Part shown: one piece after another, positions 25,306 to 32,642 of the stretch
Layout of the letters: every line of letters begins with the position of its first letter
How positions within the stretch are numbered: position 1 is the first letter of the stretch
Assembly: GCF_008973665.1 (NCBI RefSeq)
Contig: NZ_WACP01000004.1
Coordinates: 124,001-188,000 of the forward strand
Length of the DNA: 64,000 nucleotides
Origin: Paenibacillus tengchongensis
Lineage (GTDB): Bacteria > Bacillota > Bacilli > Paenibacillales > Paenibacillaceae
Direction of reading: 5' to 3'
Made by a program: the position numbers and the translations under genes
Notes under the pieces: model-generated
Database searches by the model: none
Seen by the model: only the letters and a program-made list of their open reading frames with translations
What the model was told of the DNA's origin: nothing

Positions 25306-25406
25306 GAGTGACTCCTTTGGAATTAGTTTAAGTTAAAAGCATACAGTCTACAGATTTGCAGCAATACAACTATTGTACCGTATCCGTGAAAGAGAGGGAA
25401 GTCAGA

Positions 25407-26534
25407 ATGGTAGAACAAGACCGGCTGATTCAAGAGTTTATGGAGCTTGTCCGGGTTGACAGCGAGACAGGCAACGAGCGGGAGATTGCTGACGTGCTGA
25501 AGGCCAAGTTCAGCGCTCTCGGGCTTGAAGCTGTGGAAGATAACTCGCAGGAGCGCACCGGCCACGGGGCAGGCAATCTATTCGTCACCTGGAAGGGCGA
25601 CAGCGGCGTGAGCGCGCCGAAGCTGCTGTTTACCTGCCATATGGACACCGTGGTTCCCGGGCGCGAGATTAAGCCGACCCTGCACGGGGACGGCTGGATT
25701 ACCAGCGACGGCAGCACGATTCTGGGCTCAGACGACAAGGCGGGACTCGCTGCGCTGTTCGAAGCCATCCGGGTCATTCAGGAGCAGAACATCCCGCACG
25801 GCCAGATTCAGTTCGTCATTACCGCCGGCGAGGAATCCGGGCTGCTCGGCGCGCGCCATCTGGACCCGAGCTATCTGGACAGCGAGCTTGGCTTCGCGCT
25901 CGATTCCAACGGTGAAGTCGGCGCGATTGCCGTGGCGGCTCCGAGCCAGGCCAAGATTCAGATGCAAATCTTCGGCAAATCTGCCCATGCCGGTGTGAAT
26001 CCGGAAGACGGCATCAGCGCGATCCAGGTGGCCAGCAAGGCGATCTCGGCGATGAAGCTGGGCCGCATCGACAATGAAACGACAGCCAACATCGGCAAGT
26101 TCGCCGGCGGCGGTCCGACCAATGTTGTCTGCGACCATGTACAGCTGGATGCGGAAGCGCGCAGCATCGTGCAGGAGAAGGTGGAGCGGCAGGTGGCTGC
26201 CATGCGCGAGGCGCTGGAAACGACGGCCCGCGAATATGGGGCGGAAAGCGAATTCCGCAGTGAAATTATTTACCCTGCATTCAGCTTCAACGAGAATGAT
26301 CCGGTGGTGCAGCTGGCCAGCCGCGCGATTAGCGCCGCCGGTCTTAAGCCGCGGCTGTTCCCGTCCGGGGGCGGCAGCGATGCGAATATTTTCAACGGAC
26401 TGAAGGTGCCGACGGTCAATCTGGCGATTGGCTACGAGCATATCCATACGACACAAGAACGGATCAAGGCCGAGGATATCGTCAAAGCGGCGGGTCTCGT
26501 CGTAGCCATCGTGCAGGAAAGCACGAAAGGTTAA
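25407..26534 (+). CDS. M20-family peptidase, peptidase T-like (YqjE type)
   Basis: This 375-residue metallopeptidase has the di-zinc ligands in FTCHMDTVVPG, LGSDDKAGLAAL and TAGEESGLLGARH and a final histidine in the conserved GYEHIHTTQE. A dimerisation/lid domain (GKSAHAGVNPEDGISA) lies between. It matches the length and style of B. subtilis YqjE, which is found in the same chromosomal region, and peptidase T of the tripeptidase group. ATG 25407 follows GAGAGGGAAG; the upstream in-frame TTG has no site. Substrate undetermined. Confidence 0.9.
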   Translation: MVEQDRLIQEFMELVRVDSETGNEREIADVLKAKFSALGLEAVEDNSQERTGHGAGNLFVTWKGDSGVSAPKLLFTCHMDTVVPGREIKPTLHGDGWITSDGSTILGSDDKAGLAALFEAIRVIQEQNIPHGQIQFVITAGEESGLLGARHLDPSYLDSELGFALDSNGEVGAIAVAAPSQAKIQMQIFGKSAHAGVNPEDGISAIQVASKAISAMKLGRIDNETTANIGKFAGGGPTNVVCDHVQLDAEARSIVQEKVERQVAAMREALETTAREYGAESEFRSEIIYPAFSFNENDPVVQLASRAISAAGLKPRLFPSGGGSDANIFNGLKVPTVNLAIGYEHIHTTQERIKAEDIVKAAGLVVAIVQESTKG

Positions 26535-26558
26535 GTATTTGCCGCATAGAACGGGATG

Positions 26559-26600
26559 AAGGAGCTGCCGCAGGGGATAATACCCCCGCAGCAGCTCCTT
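26559..26600. terminator. hairpin between yqjE-like gene and mciZ
   Basis: AAGGAGCTG (26559-26567) pairs with CAGCTCCTT (26592-26600), and GGGG...CCCC extends the pairing inside. The flanking genes converge here. There is no long T-run on either side. Confidence 0.55.
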
Positions 26601-26632
26601 ACTGTTTGCCTAAACGCTGCGCTGCGGAGCGT

Positions 26633-26806
26633 TTATCCGGCCTTGGGCGCAGAAGCCTGATTCCCGGCATGCAGCCGCAGCACGTAGACCAGAGGCATAT
26701 CCCGCCCGTATTGCCGGATCCATCCGGCGAGTACCGCTTTGATCTGATCGGGCTTGCCTGAGAGCGTCAACGCAATGGGGCTTGAACGGATAATGGGTGC
26801 TTTCAT
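26633..26806 (-). CDS. mciZ: MciZ-like inhibitor of FtsZ
   Basis: The 57-residue protein has a core IALTLSGKPDQIKAVLAGWI followed by RQYGRDMPLVYVL. This aligns with B. subtilis MciZ, where the corresponding pattern is V-x-L-x-G-K followed by an I/L-rich helix, YGR and a final strand. MciZ is made in the mother cell and caps FtsZ filaments at the C-terminal side. AGAAGGA lies about 9 bases before the ATG. Location beside nudF supports the call. It has 17 more residues than the B. subtilis protein, mostly at the C-terminus. Confidence 0.72.
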   Translation of the reverse strand: MKAPIIRSSPIALTLSGKPDQIKAVLAGWIRQYGRDMPLVYVLRLHAGNQASAPKAG

Positions 26807-26882
26807 GCCGGCATTCCTTCTTTCCCTTGAAGTTTGCTATAATACACCCTATGCAGACCCGAAGCAAAGGAGACCATATTCT

Positions 26883-27455
26883 ATGAAAAATAATGAAATT
26901 CACAGCAATCCGCTTTTAGATGAAAAGACTGTAGCGACACAGCCGATCTTCTCCGGCAAAATCATCTCCCTGCAGGTGGATACAGTAACGCTTCCCGACG
27001 GCAATACCGCTACGCGTGAGGTGATCAAGCATCCCGGAGCGGTGGCTGTGCTGGCGCTGAACCAGGGCAAAATGCTGGTGGTGGAGCAGTACCGGCAGGC
27101 GATGGGCCGCACCGAAGTAGAGATTCCGGCCGGGAAGCTTGACCCGGGGGAAGATCCGCTGGCCGCCGCCGGCCGCGAGCTGCAGGAGGAGACCGGCTTT
27201 CACAGCGGCGAGCTGCAGCTGCTGCAATCGTTCTATACCTCGCCGGGCTTTGCCGACGAGATCATTCATTTATATGTGACAGAGAACGCTCAGCCCGGCG
27301 ACATGGCGCTGGATGAGGATGAATTCCTGGAAGTCTCCGAGCTGACGCTGGAGGAGGCCTATCAATATATCCGGGACGGCCGCATCGCCGATGCCAAGAC
27401 CATGATGGCGGTCTATGCCTGGCATCTGTACACCTTGACGGGACAATGGCACTAG
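26883..27455 (+). CDS. nudF: ADP-ribose pyrophosphatase (Nudix hydrolase)
   Basis: This 190-residue Nudix enzyme is expected to split ADP-ribose into AMP and ribose 5-phosphate. The Nudix box is complete: GKLDPGEDPLAAAGRELQEETGF, preceded by the EQYRQAMGRTEVEIPAG segment characteristic of the ADP-ribose group. ATG 26883 follows AAAGGAG by 12 bases; an upstream in-frame start would run across the divergent mciZ gene. It overlaps the endonuclease Q-type gene by 10 bases. Confidence 0.93.
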   Translation: MKNNEIHSNPLLDEKTVATQPIFSGKIISLQVDTVTLPDGNTATREVIKHPGAVAVLALNQGKMLVVEQYRQAMGRTEVEIPAGKLDPGEDPLAAAGRELQEETGFHSGELQLLQSFYTSPGFADEIIHLYVTENAQPGDMALDEDEFLEVSELTLEEAYQYIRDGRIADAKTMMAVYAWHLYTLTGQWH

Positions 27456-28648
27456 ACCGGGATTTGCGCGGCTACTATTGCGATCTGCATGTGCATATCG
27501 GCCGCACATCGGAGGGGCAGGCCGTGAAGATCAGCGGCAGCCGCGATCTGACCTTTGCGAATATCGCCAAGGAGGCCGCAGAGCGCAAAGGAATAGAACT
27601 GATCGGCATCATCGACTGCCATTCACCGGGCGTCCTGCAGGATATCCACACCGCGCTGGATTCGGGCGAGATGGCGGAGGTTCCGGGCGGAGGCATCGCC
27701 TACCGGGGAACTACGATCCTGACCGGCAGCGAAATTGAGCTGCGCGAGCCCGGCCGCAAGGAATTCCATGTGCTGGCATTTATGCCGGACCTTGCGGCGA
27801 TGGAGGATTTCAGCTCCTGGATGAGCCGGCATATGCGCAACGTCAATCTCAGCTCCCAGCGTCTGTATGCACCGGCCAGAGAGCTGCAGGAACAGATTAC
27901 CGGCCGGGGCGGGCTGCTGATTCCGGCGCATATTTTCACGCCGCATAAGGGGCTTTATGGCTGTGCGGCCGAGCGGATGGCGGACATCTTCGACCTGGAT
28001 GGTATTGCCGGCGTGGAGCTGGGACTGAGCGCCGACTCAGAGATGGCGGGCTACCTCCCGGAGCTTGACCGGTATTCGTTCCTGACCAATTCCGATGCCC
28101 ATTCACTCGGCAAGATCGGCCGTGAGTACAATGTCATCGACATGGCGGCCCCTTCGTTCAGCGAGCTGCGGCTGGCGCTGGCCCGCGAAGAAGGGCGGAA
28201 GGTCAGCGCCAATTACGGGCTGAACCCGCGGCTCGGCAAGTACCACCGCTCTTATTGCGGCGGCTGCGGCAGCATCATCGACGAAGCTGCGGTGACGGCG
28301 GAGCGCTGCCCGTATTGCGGCAGCCTGAAGCTGGTGCAGGGCGTCTTCGACCGCATTCTGGGCATCGCCGGCCGGGAGCAGCCGTACGTTCCGGCAGACC
28401 GGCCGCCGTATCATTACCAGGTGCCGCTGGAGTTTATTCCGAAGCTCGGCAAGGCCAAGATGAATGCCCTCCTGGCCGCCTTCGGTACGGAGATGAACAT
28501 TCTGCACCGGGCAGGCGAAGCGGAGCTTGCTGTCGTGGCGGGAGCGGAGCTCGCTGCGAATATCGTCAAGGCCCACACCGGGCAGCTGAGCCTGAGCGCA
28601 GGCGGCGGGGGGACCTACGGGAAAGTTGTGCAGCCGGCTAAGGAGTAA
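27446..28648 (+). CDS. endonuclease Q-family PHP-domain protein
   Basis: The 400-residue protein has the PHP metallo-hydrolase motifs CDLHVHIG, IDCHSPG and TNSDAHSLGKIG, followed by a zinc-ribbon CGGCGSII...CPYCGS and a C-terminal tail with a helix-hairpin-helix-like stretch (GKAKMNALLAAFGTEMNIL). EndoQ cleaves DNA 5' to deaminated bases (uracil, hypoxanthine, xanthine); it was first described in Thermococcales, and related bacterial proteins exist in bacilli. It is translationally coupled to nudF, which suggests a shared housecleaning role in nucleotide or DNA damage. The activity of this particular protein is inferred. Confidence 0.82.
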   Translation: MALDRDLRGYYCDLHVHIGRTSEGQAVKISGSRDLTFANIAKEAAERKGIELIGIIDCHSPGVLQDIHTALDSGEMAEVPGGGIAYRGTTILTGSEIELREPGRKEFHVLAFMPDLAAMEDFSSWMSRHMRNVNLSSQRLYAPARELQEQITGRGGLLIPAHIFTPHKGLYGCAAERMADIFDLDGIAGVELGLSADSEMAGYLPELDRYSFLTNSDAHSLGKIGREYNVIDMAAPSFSELRLALAREEGRKVSANYGLNPRLGKYHRSYCGGCGSIIDEAAVTAERCPYCGSLKLVQGVFDRILGIAGREQPYVPADRPPYHYQVPLEFIPKLGKAKMNALLAAFGTEMNILHRAGEAELAVVAGAELAANIVKAHTGQLSLSAGGGGTYGKVVQPAKE

Positions 28649-28745
28649 GTCTGCACAGGGCCGTAACCTGAATGCCGGACAAGTCATAGAATGGGACATT
28701 CCTTCATATGGTGTAACAATGTGAACACCGAAAGGAGAACGTCCC

Positions 28746-29369
28746 ATGCGCAGCTTAAGGCAGATGGTGAAGGAGCAGACGCCGCTGTATATTTTTGTCG
28801 CCGTCTTATTTCTGGTCGGGGTGGTGTTCGGTGCGTTGATTGTCGGTGCCTTAACCCTGGACCAGCAGCAGGAGCTCGGGGATTACCTGGGCAATTTCTT
28901 TGTCACGGTGGACCAGCAGGGCCTGCCTGCCGCTCCGGATACGTACTGGAGCATTGCTGCGCTCAATCTGAAGTGGATCGGGCTGATCTGGATTCTCGGC
29001 CTGTCCGTGATCGGGCTGCCGGGCATTCTGATCCTTGATTTTCTCAAAGGGGTGCTGATCGGGTTCACGGTAGGCACACTGGTCAGCGAATACTCCTGGC
29101 ACGGTATGCTGTTTGCCCTGGTCTCGGTCGCCCCGCACAATCTGGTGCTGATCCCGGTGCTGCTCGTCTCCAGCGCGTCGGCGATCGCCTTCTCCCTGCT
29201 GATGATCCGCAGCCGCGTCCTGGGCGGGCGCCGCATGCCGTTTACGCGTCCGTTTACCAGCTACACGCTGCTGACGCTGGGACTGGCCGTGCTGATTCTC
29301 GCCATCTCCGGCTTCGAGGCATGGGTGACGCCGGCGATGATGCGCTGGGTGACACCGATGCTGGTCTAG
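28746..29369 (+). CDS. spoIIM: stage II sporulation protein M
   Basis: SpoIIM is a membrane protein of the SpoIIDMP machine that thins septal peptidoglycan and drives engulfment. The 207-residue protein has five hydrophobic segments starting near residue 14 (LYIFVAVLFLVGVVFGAL), with the typical LDFLKGVLIGFTVG in the third. AAAGGAG precedes the ATG. In B. subtilis spoIIM is next to fur; here 3.8 kb of accessory DNA has entered between the two. Confidence 0.95.
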   Translation: MRSLRQMVKEQTPLYIFVAVLFLVGVVFGALIVGALTLDQQQELGDYLGNFFVTVDQQGLPAAPDTYWSIAALNLKWIGLIWILGLSVIGLPGILILDFLKGVLIGFTVGTLVSEYSWHGMLFALVSVAPHNLVLIPVLLVSSASAIAFSLLMIRSRVLGGRRMPFTRPFTSYTLLTLGLAVLILAISGFEAWVTPAMMRWVTPMLV

Positions 29370-29526
29370 AAACCCCGTAGATACTGGTGTTATGGGCTTT
29401 AGGTGGCGTTTGTATGGCGAAAAAATAACGGAAAAATCACATTTACTGCAGATTCTCTGGATTTAGTATGGAGTGGTTAGCTTCACTTGGGCTTGGATAG
29501 GGTAGCTTAAGGTATGCAGGGGTATG

Positions 29527-29675
29527 TTGAGGTATAAAAGGTAATATGCTAAGATAACAATAACAAAAGGAGCCGGCCGCACACCGACTCCCTGCACAAC
29601 ACTTGGATGGGAAACCTCCAGAGCAAGCTGAAAATAACCCGTTCCCTTGGCGCTAACCTGGGCGGGTTATTTTCG
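29527..29675 (+). ncRNA. candidate antisense antitoxin RNA with its promoter and terminator
   Basis: TTGAGG (29527-29532) and TAAGAT (29550-29555) are 17 bases apart, predicting a transcript start near 29562. The RNA would run to a hairpin in which AAAATAACCCG (29631-29641) pairs with CGGGTTATTTT (29663-29673). It has no good ORF. Its 3' end overlaps the 3' end of the convergent toxin gene, the arrangement of txpA/RatA-type type I modules. It also carries ACTTGGATGGGAAACCTCCA, nearly identical to the toxin mRNA leader. No expression evidence is available. Confidence 0.45.
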
Positions 29676-29744
29676 TTTCAGATAAGTGAGCAGCGCCAGC
29701 AAGAACATGCCGAGCATAATCACTTCGGACAACGAAAATTTCAT
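29667..29744 (-). CDS. holin-like type I toxin peptide
   Basis: The peptide of 25 residues (MKFSLSEVIMLGMFLLALL followed by TYLKRK) is a single transmembrane helix with a basic end and matches the putative holin-like toxin group, whose members read like ETLxLMxxFGxFLxALLTYIKKK. GGAGG lies 8 bases before the ATG at 29744; an in-frame ATG two codons earlier is too close to it. The site can pair with CCTCC located 5 bases upstream (CCTCC-AGATC-GGAGG), which would hide it. A TATAAT lies at 29810-29805. The stop codon is inside the 3' hairpin shared with the antisense RNA. Confidence 0.68.
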   Translation of the reverse strand: MKFSLSEVIMLGMFLLALLTYLKRK

Positions 29745-30156
29745 AAGCATCACCTCCGATCTGGAGGCGATACTTTCCCACCCAAGTTCAGTTGTACAAG
29801 CCAAATTATAGCACATAGAGTCTCGCTGCGGAGGGGCTCTTTTTATTTTCCCGAAAGGAGGTGATCCCCCTGGCCAAAGCAACCCAATTGAACGTGTCGC
29901 ATGATCTCAGCCAGCCAGTGCAGGGAGCCGTGGAAACGGTACTACTCCTTTATGCACATTAAGTATCATTTCCACATGGTTATACAAGTATTGGAAAGGC
30001 GGGTTTTTAGGCCGATCTCCTTTCGGCTTCGGGATAACCGGGCTGGGCCAATAAATCGGCTACCGCACGGCTGTCTTGGGTGTCCGCTTGTCTTATCATG
30101 TCTTATCATCCTGGGTAACGATGGCCTGTATTTATAGACATCCTGGTTGGTTGAGA
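29745..30156. other. toxin leader and adjoining non-coding or unrecognised sequence
   Basis: On the minus strand 29745-29810 is the toxin leader and -10 region. AGAGTC...GGCTCTTTTTATTTT (29817-29850) is a weak rightward hairpin with T-run. The rest, to 30156, contains one possible short ORF (listed separately) and no recognisable protein in any frame; it may be decayed sequence left by the event that truncated the allantoinase gene. Confidence 0.4.
29870..29962 (+). CDS. doubtful 30-residue ORF behind an unusually perfect Shine-Dalgarno sequence
   Basis: GAAAGGAGGTGATCC at 29853-29867 matches 15 consecutive bases of the complement of the 16S rRNA 3' end. Three bases later a CTG opens a frame of 30 codons (AKATQLNVSHDLSQPVQGAV region) ending at TAA 29962. 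A CTG start is rare and I know no family with this sequence. It could be a leader peptide, the decayed 5' end of a gene or chance. Confidence 0.2.
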   Translation: MAKATQLNVSHDLSQPVQGAVETVLLLYAH

Positions 30157-30558
30157 TTCGCTGCCTGGGGCGGCATTTCGGCTGTGCAAAGCACACTGGA
30201 GCTGATGCTGGATGAGGGGCATCTGAAACGGGGGCTTCCGCTGCCGCAGCTGGCCCGTCTGCTGTCAGGAGCCCCCGCTGAACGCTTCGGTCTCGGGCCA
30301 ACGAAGGGCCGCATAGCGCCGGGCTGCGACGCTGATCTCGCCCTGGTCGACCTGAATGCCGGCTATACGCTGCAGGCAACTGATCTCTACCAGCGGCATC
30401 CGGTCTCGCCTTATGTTGGCCGTTCCTTCCGCTGCAGAGTGAAGATGACGCTGCTGCGGGGCCGTGTTGTCTACAGTTGCGGTGAGGGTCTTCTTCCCCG
30501 TCCGGCCGGGAGGGAATGCTCGCCTGTCTATCCGGGAACGGCCAATATCCATATGTAG
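30157..30558 (+). pseudogene. C-terminal remnant of an allantoinase
   Basis: From FAAWGGISAVQSTLELMLDE onward the translation follows the last third of allantoinases (AllB/PucH of the amidohydrolase superfamily). It includes LSGAPAERFGLGPTKGRIAPGCDADLALVDL, YVGRSFRCRVKMTLLRGRVVY and a normal end. The metal-binding N-terminal two thirds are missing; upstream sequence in this frame makes no sense as protein, and no start with a ribosome-binding site exists. Residual reading-frame integrity suggests recent loss. It is followed by a truncated PucR-type gene, so a purine-degradation locus once stood here. Confidence 0.8.
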
Positions 30559-30602
30559 CGCGGTCCACTGACCGTGCAGCACGATTCCAAGGAGGGAATA
30601 CG

Positions 30603-30998
30603 ATGATAACGGCATCAGTCGGCGGATTGTCCGCCGTACAAGAAGATTTCCTGCTGTTCGTCCAAGGAATCTCCCGCGAGGAGATGCGGCAATATGTCGA
30701 CCGCTATCTCGGCGCCCTGCTGGCGGGAGACGGCTGCGATGCGGAGCTGCTGCTTACGCTGGAAACCTTCGTATCCTGCAGCGGTCAGATGAATGAAATG
30801 TCGGCAAAGCTGTATATTCACCGCAACACGGCAGCGTATCGCCTCGAGAAGCTGGAACGGCTGCTCGGCATGCCGCTGCGGGAGCCCGGGAACCTGCTGC
30901 TGCTGAATCTGGTCTTTCTCTTCCGCAGGCTGCTGGAGCCTGGCGCGGAAGCACTGAGCGGGCTTTCGCAAGGGGGTAACGGGGCATCCCGGAGCTGA
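30603..30998 (+). pseudogene. truncated PucR-type regulator (C-terminal helix-turn-helix part)
   Basis: The 131-residue frame ends with the C-terminal DNA-binding domain of PucR regulators: LLLTLETFVSCSGQMNEMSAKLYIHRNTAAYRLEKLERLLGMPLREPGNL. Full-length PucR proteins have about 500-550 residues with a large sensory part, and the first 40 residues here (MITASVGGLSAVQEDFLLFV) seem to be an abutted short piece. An AAGGAGGG site precedes the ATG at 30603, so a small HTH protein may still be made. Together with the allantoinase remnant it marks a decayed purine-catabolic cluster. Confidence 0.6.
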
Positions 30999-31065
30999 GC
31001 CTTCACAGCGTCCGCCCTTCTTGAGACAAGCGGCTGGATGGCGGACAGAATTGCGACATTGCTCC

Positions 31066-31107
31066 TTGACCGGGCCCCAAGGGCATGGGCTATGATCCTC
31101 TTGGGGT
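31066..31107 (+). promoter_or_regulatory. MerR-type promoter with 19-bp spacer
   Basis: TTGACC (31066-31071) and TATGAT (31091-31096) are separated by 19 bases, the overlong spacer typical of promoters twisted open by MerR-family activators. A GCCC...GGGC dyad lies within the spacer and CCCCAAG...CTTGGGG (31075-31107) spans it. It directly precedes the MerR-family gene, implying autoregulation. Confidence 0.7.
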
Positions 31108-31113
31108 GATGAT

Positions 31114-32004
31114 ATGCGGGTGACCACCGGAGAATTTGCACATATGCATCGAGTATCCAAGAAGACGCTCAGGCATTATAAAGACATCGGTCTCCTGTTG
31201 CCGGCGGAGACGGATTTCGGTAATGGCTATTCATTCTACAAAGAGGCGCAGCATGAGCGCATGCGCCGCATCCTGTATCTGCGCAGGCTGCGCTTTTCCC
31301 TGGAAGAGATCCGGATAATGCTCGATTCCGGTGCGGAGCAATGGGTGAAGCCCGTCCGGCTGCAGCTTGCCGCTTTGGAGGCAGAGGAACGGCTGTTGCA
31401 TGAAATTAGAAATGAACTTCTGGCACTGCAGGTGCGTGTCGGGGAGGGGAACGAGCCCTATATTCCTGTGCCAGAGACGTCTCTGTATGCAATTGACTAC
31501 CGTGCGGAAACCTTCGAGCTAAAGCAGCCGCTGTTCACGGTCGGCCGGGCGGCACGTGTGCCCTATGCAGAGCAAGAGGTGAAGCAGCGGCTTATCGACG
31601 AGCTTATCGGCAATTTCTTCGGCAACGACGAGGCGGAGCTGATTGCCAATCATGCCGTGCCGGCCGTAAACATTGGCCTGGTATGCGAGTGTGAGCAGGA
31701 TATGAGCGCAGGCACTTACATGATGGGTATACAGGTGTCGGCACCCGGACCCATTCCGCAGGGCATGAGCTGCAATACACTTCCGGCGGGCTTGTATGCG
31801 CGGGTGATTTTCCGGGCCGGAGACCGGGAGACCCTGACAGGCGCTGCGCTTGAAGGTGCATACGGTTATTTGTACAACGAATGGCTGCCGGGGTCGCCTT
31901 ATGATGGAGCAGAAATTCTGACGGCCGAGATTTACCGGGAGGAGCGGATGGAGCTTCCCGTCAATCCGGAGATGGAATTGTGGCATCTGCTGGAGCGTGT
32001 GTGA
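31114..32004 (+). CDS. MerR-family regulator with GyrI-like effector-binding domain
   Basis: The 296-residue protein has an N-terminal MerR winged helix (VTTGEFAHMHRVSKKTLRHYKDIGLL, YLRRLRFSLEEIRIMLD), a dimerisation helix around residues 85-115 and a C-terminal effector-binding domain of about 160 residues resembling BmrR and GyrI. It ends in the typical segment with AYGYLYNEWLPGS and AEIYREE. Such regulators sense hydrophobic or cationic compounds and activate efflux genes. The first helix motif reads FAHMHRVSKKTLRHY. Its promoter has the MerR-type 19-bp spacer. It may be coexpressed with the GNAT gene 40 bases downstream. Confidence 0.9.
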   Translation: MRVTTGEFAHMHRVSKKTLRHYKDIGLLLPAETDFGNGYSFYKEAQHERMRRILYLRRLRFSLEEIRIMLDSGAEQWVKPVRLQLAALEAEERLLHEIRNELLALQVRVGEGNEPYIPVPETSLYAIDYRAETFELKQPLFTVGRAARVPYAEQEVKQRLIDELIGNFFGNDEAELIANHAVPAVNIGLVCECEQDMSAGTYMMGIQVSAPGPIPQGMSCNTLPAGLYARVIFRAGDRETLTGAALEGAYGYLYNEWLPGSPYDGAEILTAEIYREERMELPVNPEMELWHLLERV

Positions 32005-32044
32005 GGAGGGAAACTGTGAGTTTTTGCAGAACTGGAGGAGCTGT

Positions 32045-32584
32045 ATGCCTGAATTCGTAACAATAACCAGTGAACGCCTGGACTACCGGCCGTTACGGGA
32101 GGAAGATATGGAGACGTATGTCCGTCTGCGCAATGAAGCCTCCTACCGGAGGTGGTTCTATTTTCAGGACCCGCCGACGTTGGCGTCAGCAGCCCGCGAG
32201 ATCAGGGAGATGCAGGAGAAAAGTAAGCGGAGGATTGACCTGCTCCGCGAAGCGTTTGATTCCGGATTGTACTTGAAAGCCACCGGCGAGCTGATCGGCA
32301 CGGTGTCGCTGAACAAGTTCCATGGACCGGAGGAGGAGCTGGAGCATGTGGAGATCGGATACGGCATCGGCGAAGCGTACCAATGCAGAGGCTATGCCAC
32401 TGAAGCGGCGGGTGCTGCGGTTCGCTGGGGACTGCTGCGGCTGCGCGAGCTCGGCGCCGAGCCGGTGATTACAGGCTGTGCGGAGCATGAGAATTGGGCT
32501 TCCCGCAAAGTGCTCGAGAAAACCGGATTCTCTTTTGTATGCGCCAAACAGTATGTAAGTATGTACATAATCACCGGGGCATAG
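32045..32584 (+). CDS. GNAT acetyltransferase, RimJ/RimL type
   Basis: The 179-residue protein begins ITSERLDYRPLREEDMETYVRL, as RimJ/RimL-like N-acetyltransferases do. The acetyl-CoA pyrophosphate loop is YGIGEAYQCRGYATEAAGA, and the end ENWASRKVLEKTGFSFVCAK is the family C-terminal motif. ATG 32045 is supported by GGAGG 6 bases ahead; an upstream in-frame start overlaps the MerR gene. Possible substrates include ribosomal protein N-termini, small molecules and drugs; the neighbouring MerR regulator leans toward a detoxifying role. Confidence 0.88.
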   Translation: MPEFVTITSERLDYRPLREEDMETYVRLRNEASYRRWFYFQDPPTLASAAREIREMQEKSKRRIDLLREAFDSGLYLKATGELIGTVSLNKFHGPEEELEHVEIGYGIGEAYQCRGYATEAAGAAVRWGLLRLRELGAEPVITGCAEHENWASRKVLEKTGFSFVCAKQYVSMYIITGA

Positions 32585-32607
32585 CGGTTGCGCGGATATG
32601 AACTAAA

Positions 32608-32627
32608 CGGTCCTCTTGCGAGGACCG
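32608..32627 (-). terminator. hairpin after the convergent small gene
   Basis: CGGTCCTC (32608-32615) and GAGGACCG (32620-32627) form an 8-bp stem with a 4-base loop. On the minus strand it is followed by TTTAGTTC, so it best serves the gene 32643-32858, though it also ends the GNAT gene region. Confidence 0.55.
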
Positions 32628-32642
32628 CCTGCTCCGGTAAGC

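Noticed and set aside
26610..26903. Minus-strand ORF of 97 codons overlapping mciZ in another frame
   Set aside because: It overlaps both mciZ and the nudF start, has no good start signal, and the mciZ frame with its ribosome-binding site and family pattern is the better reading.
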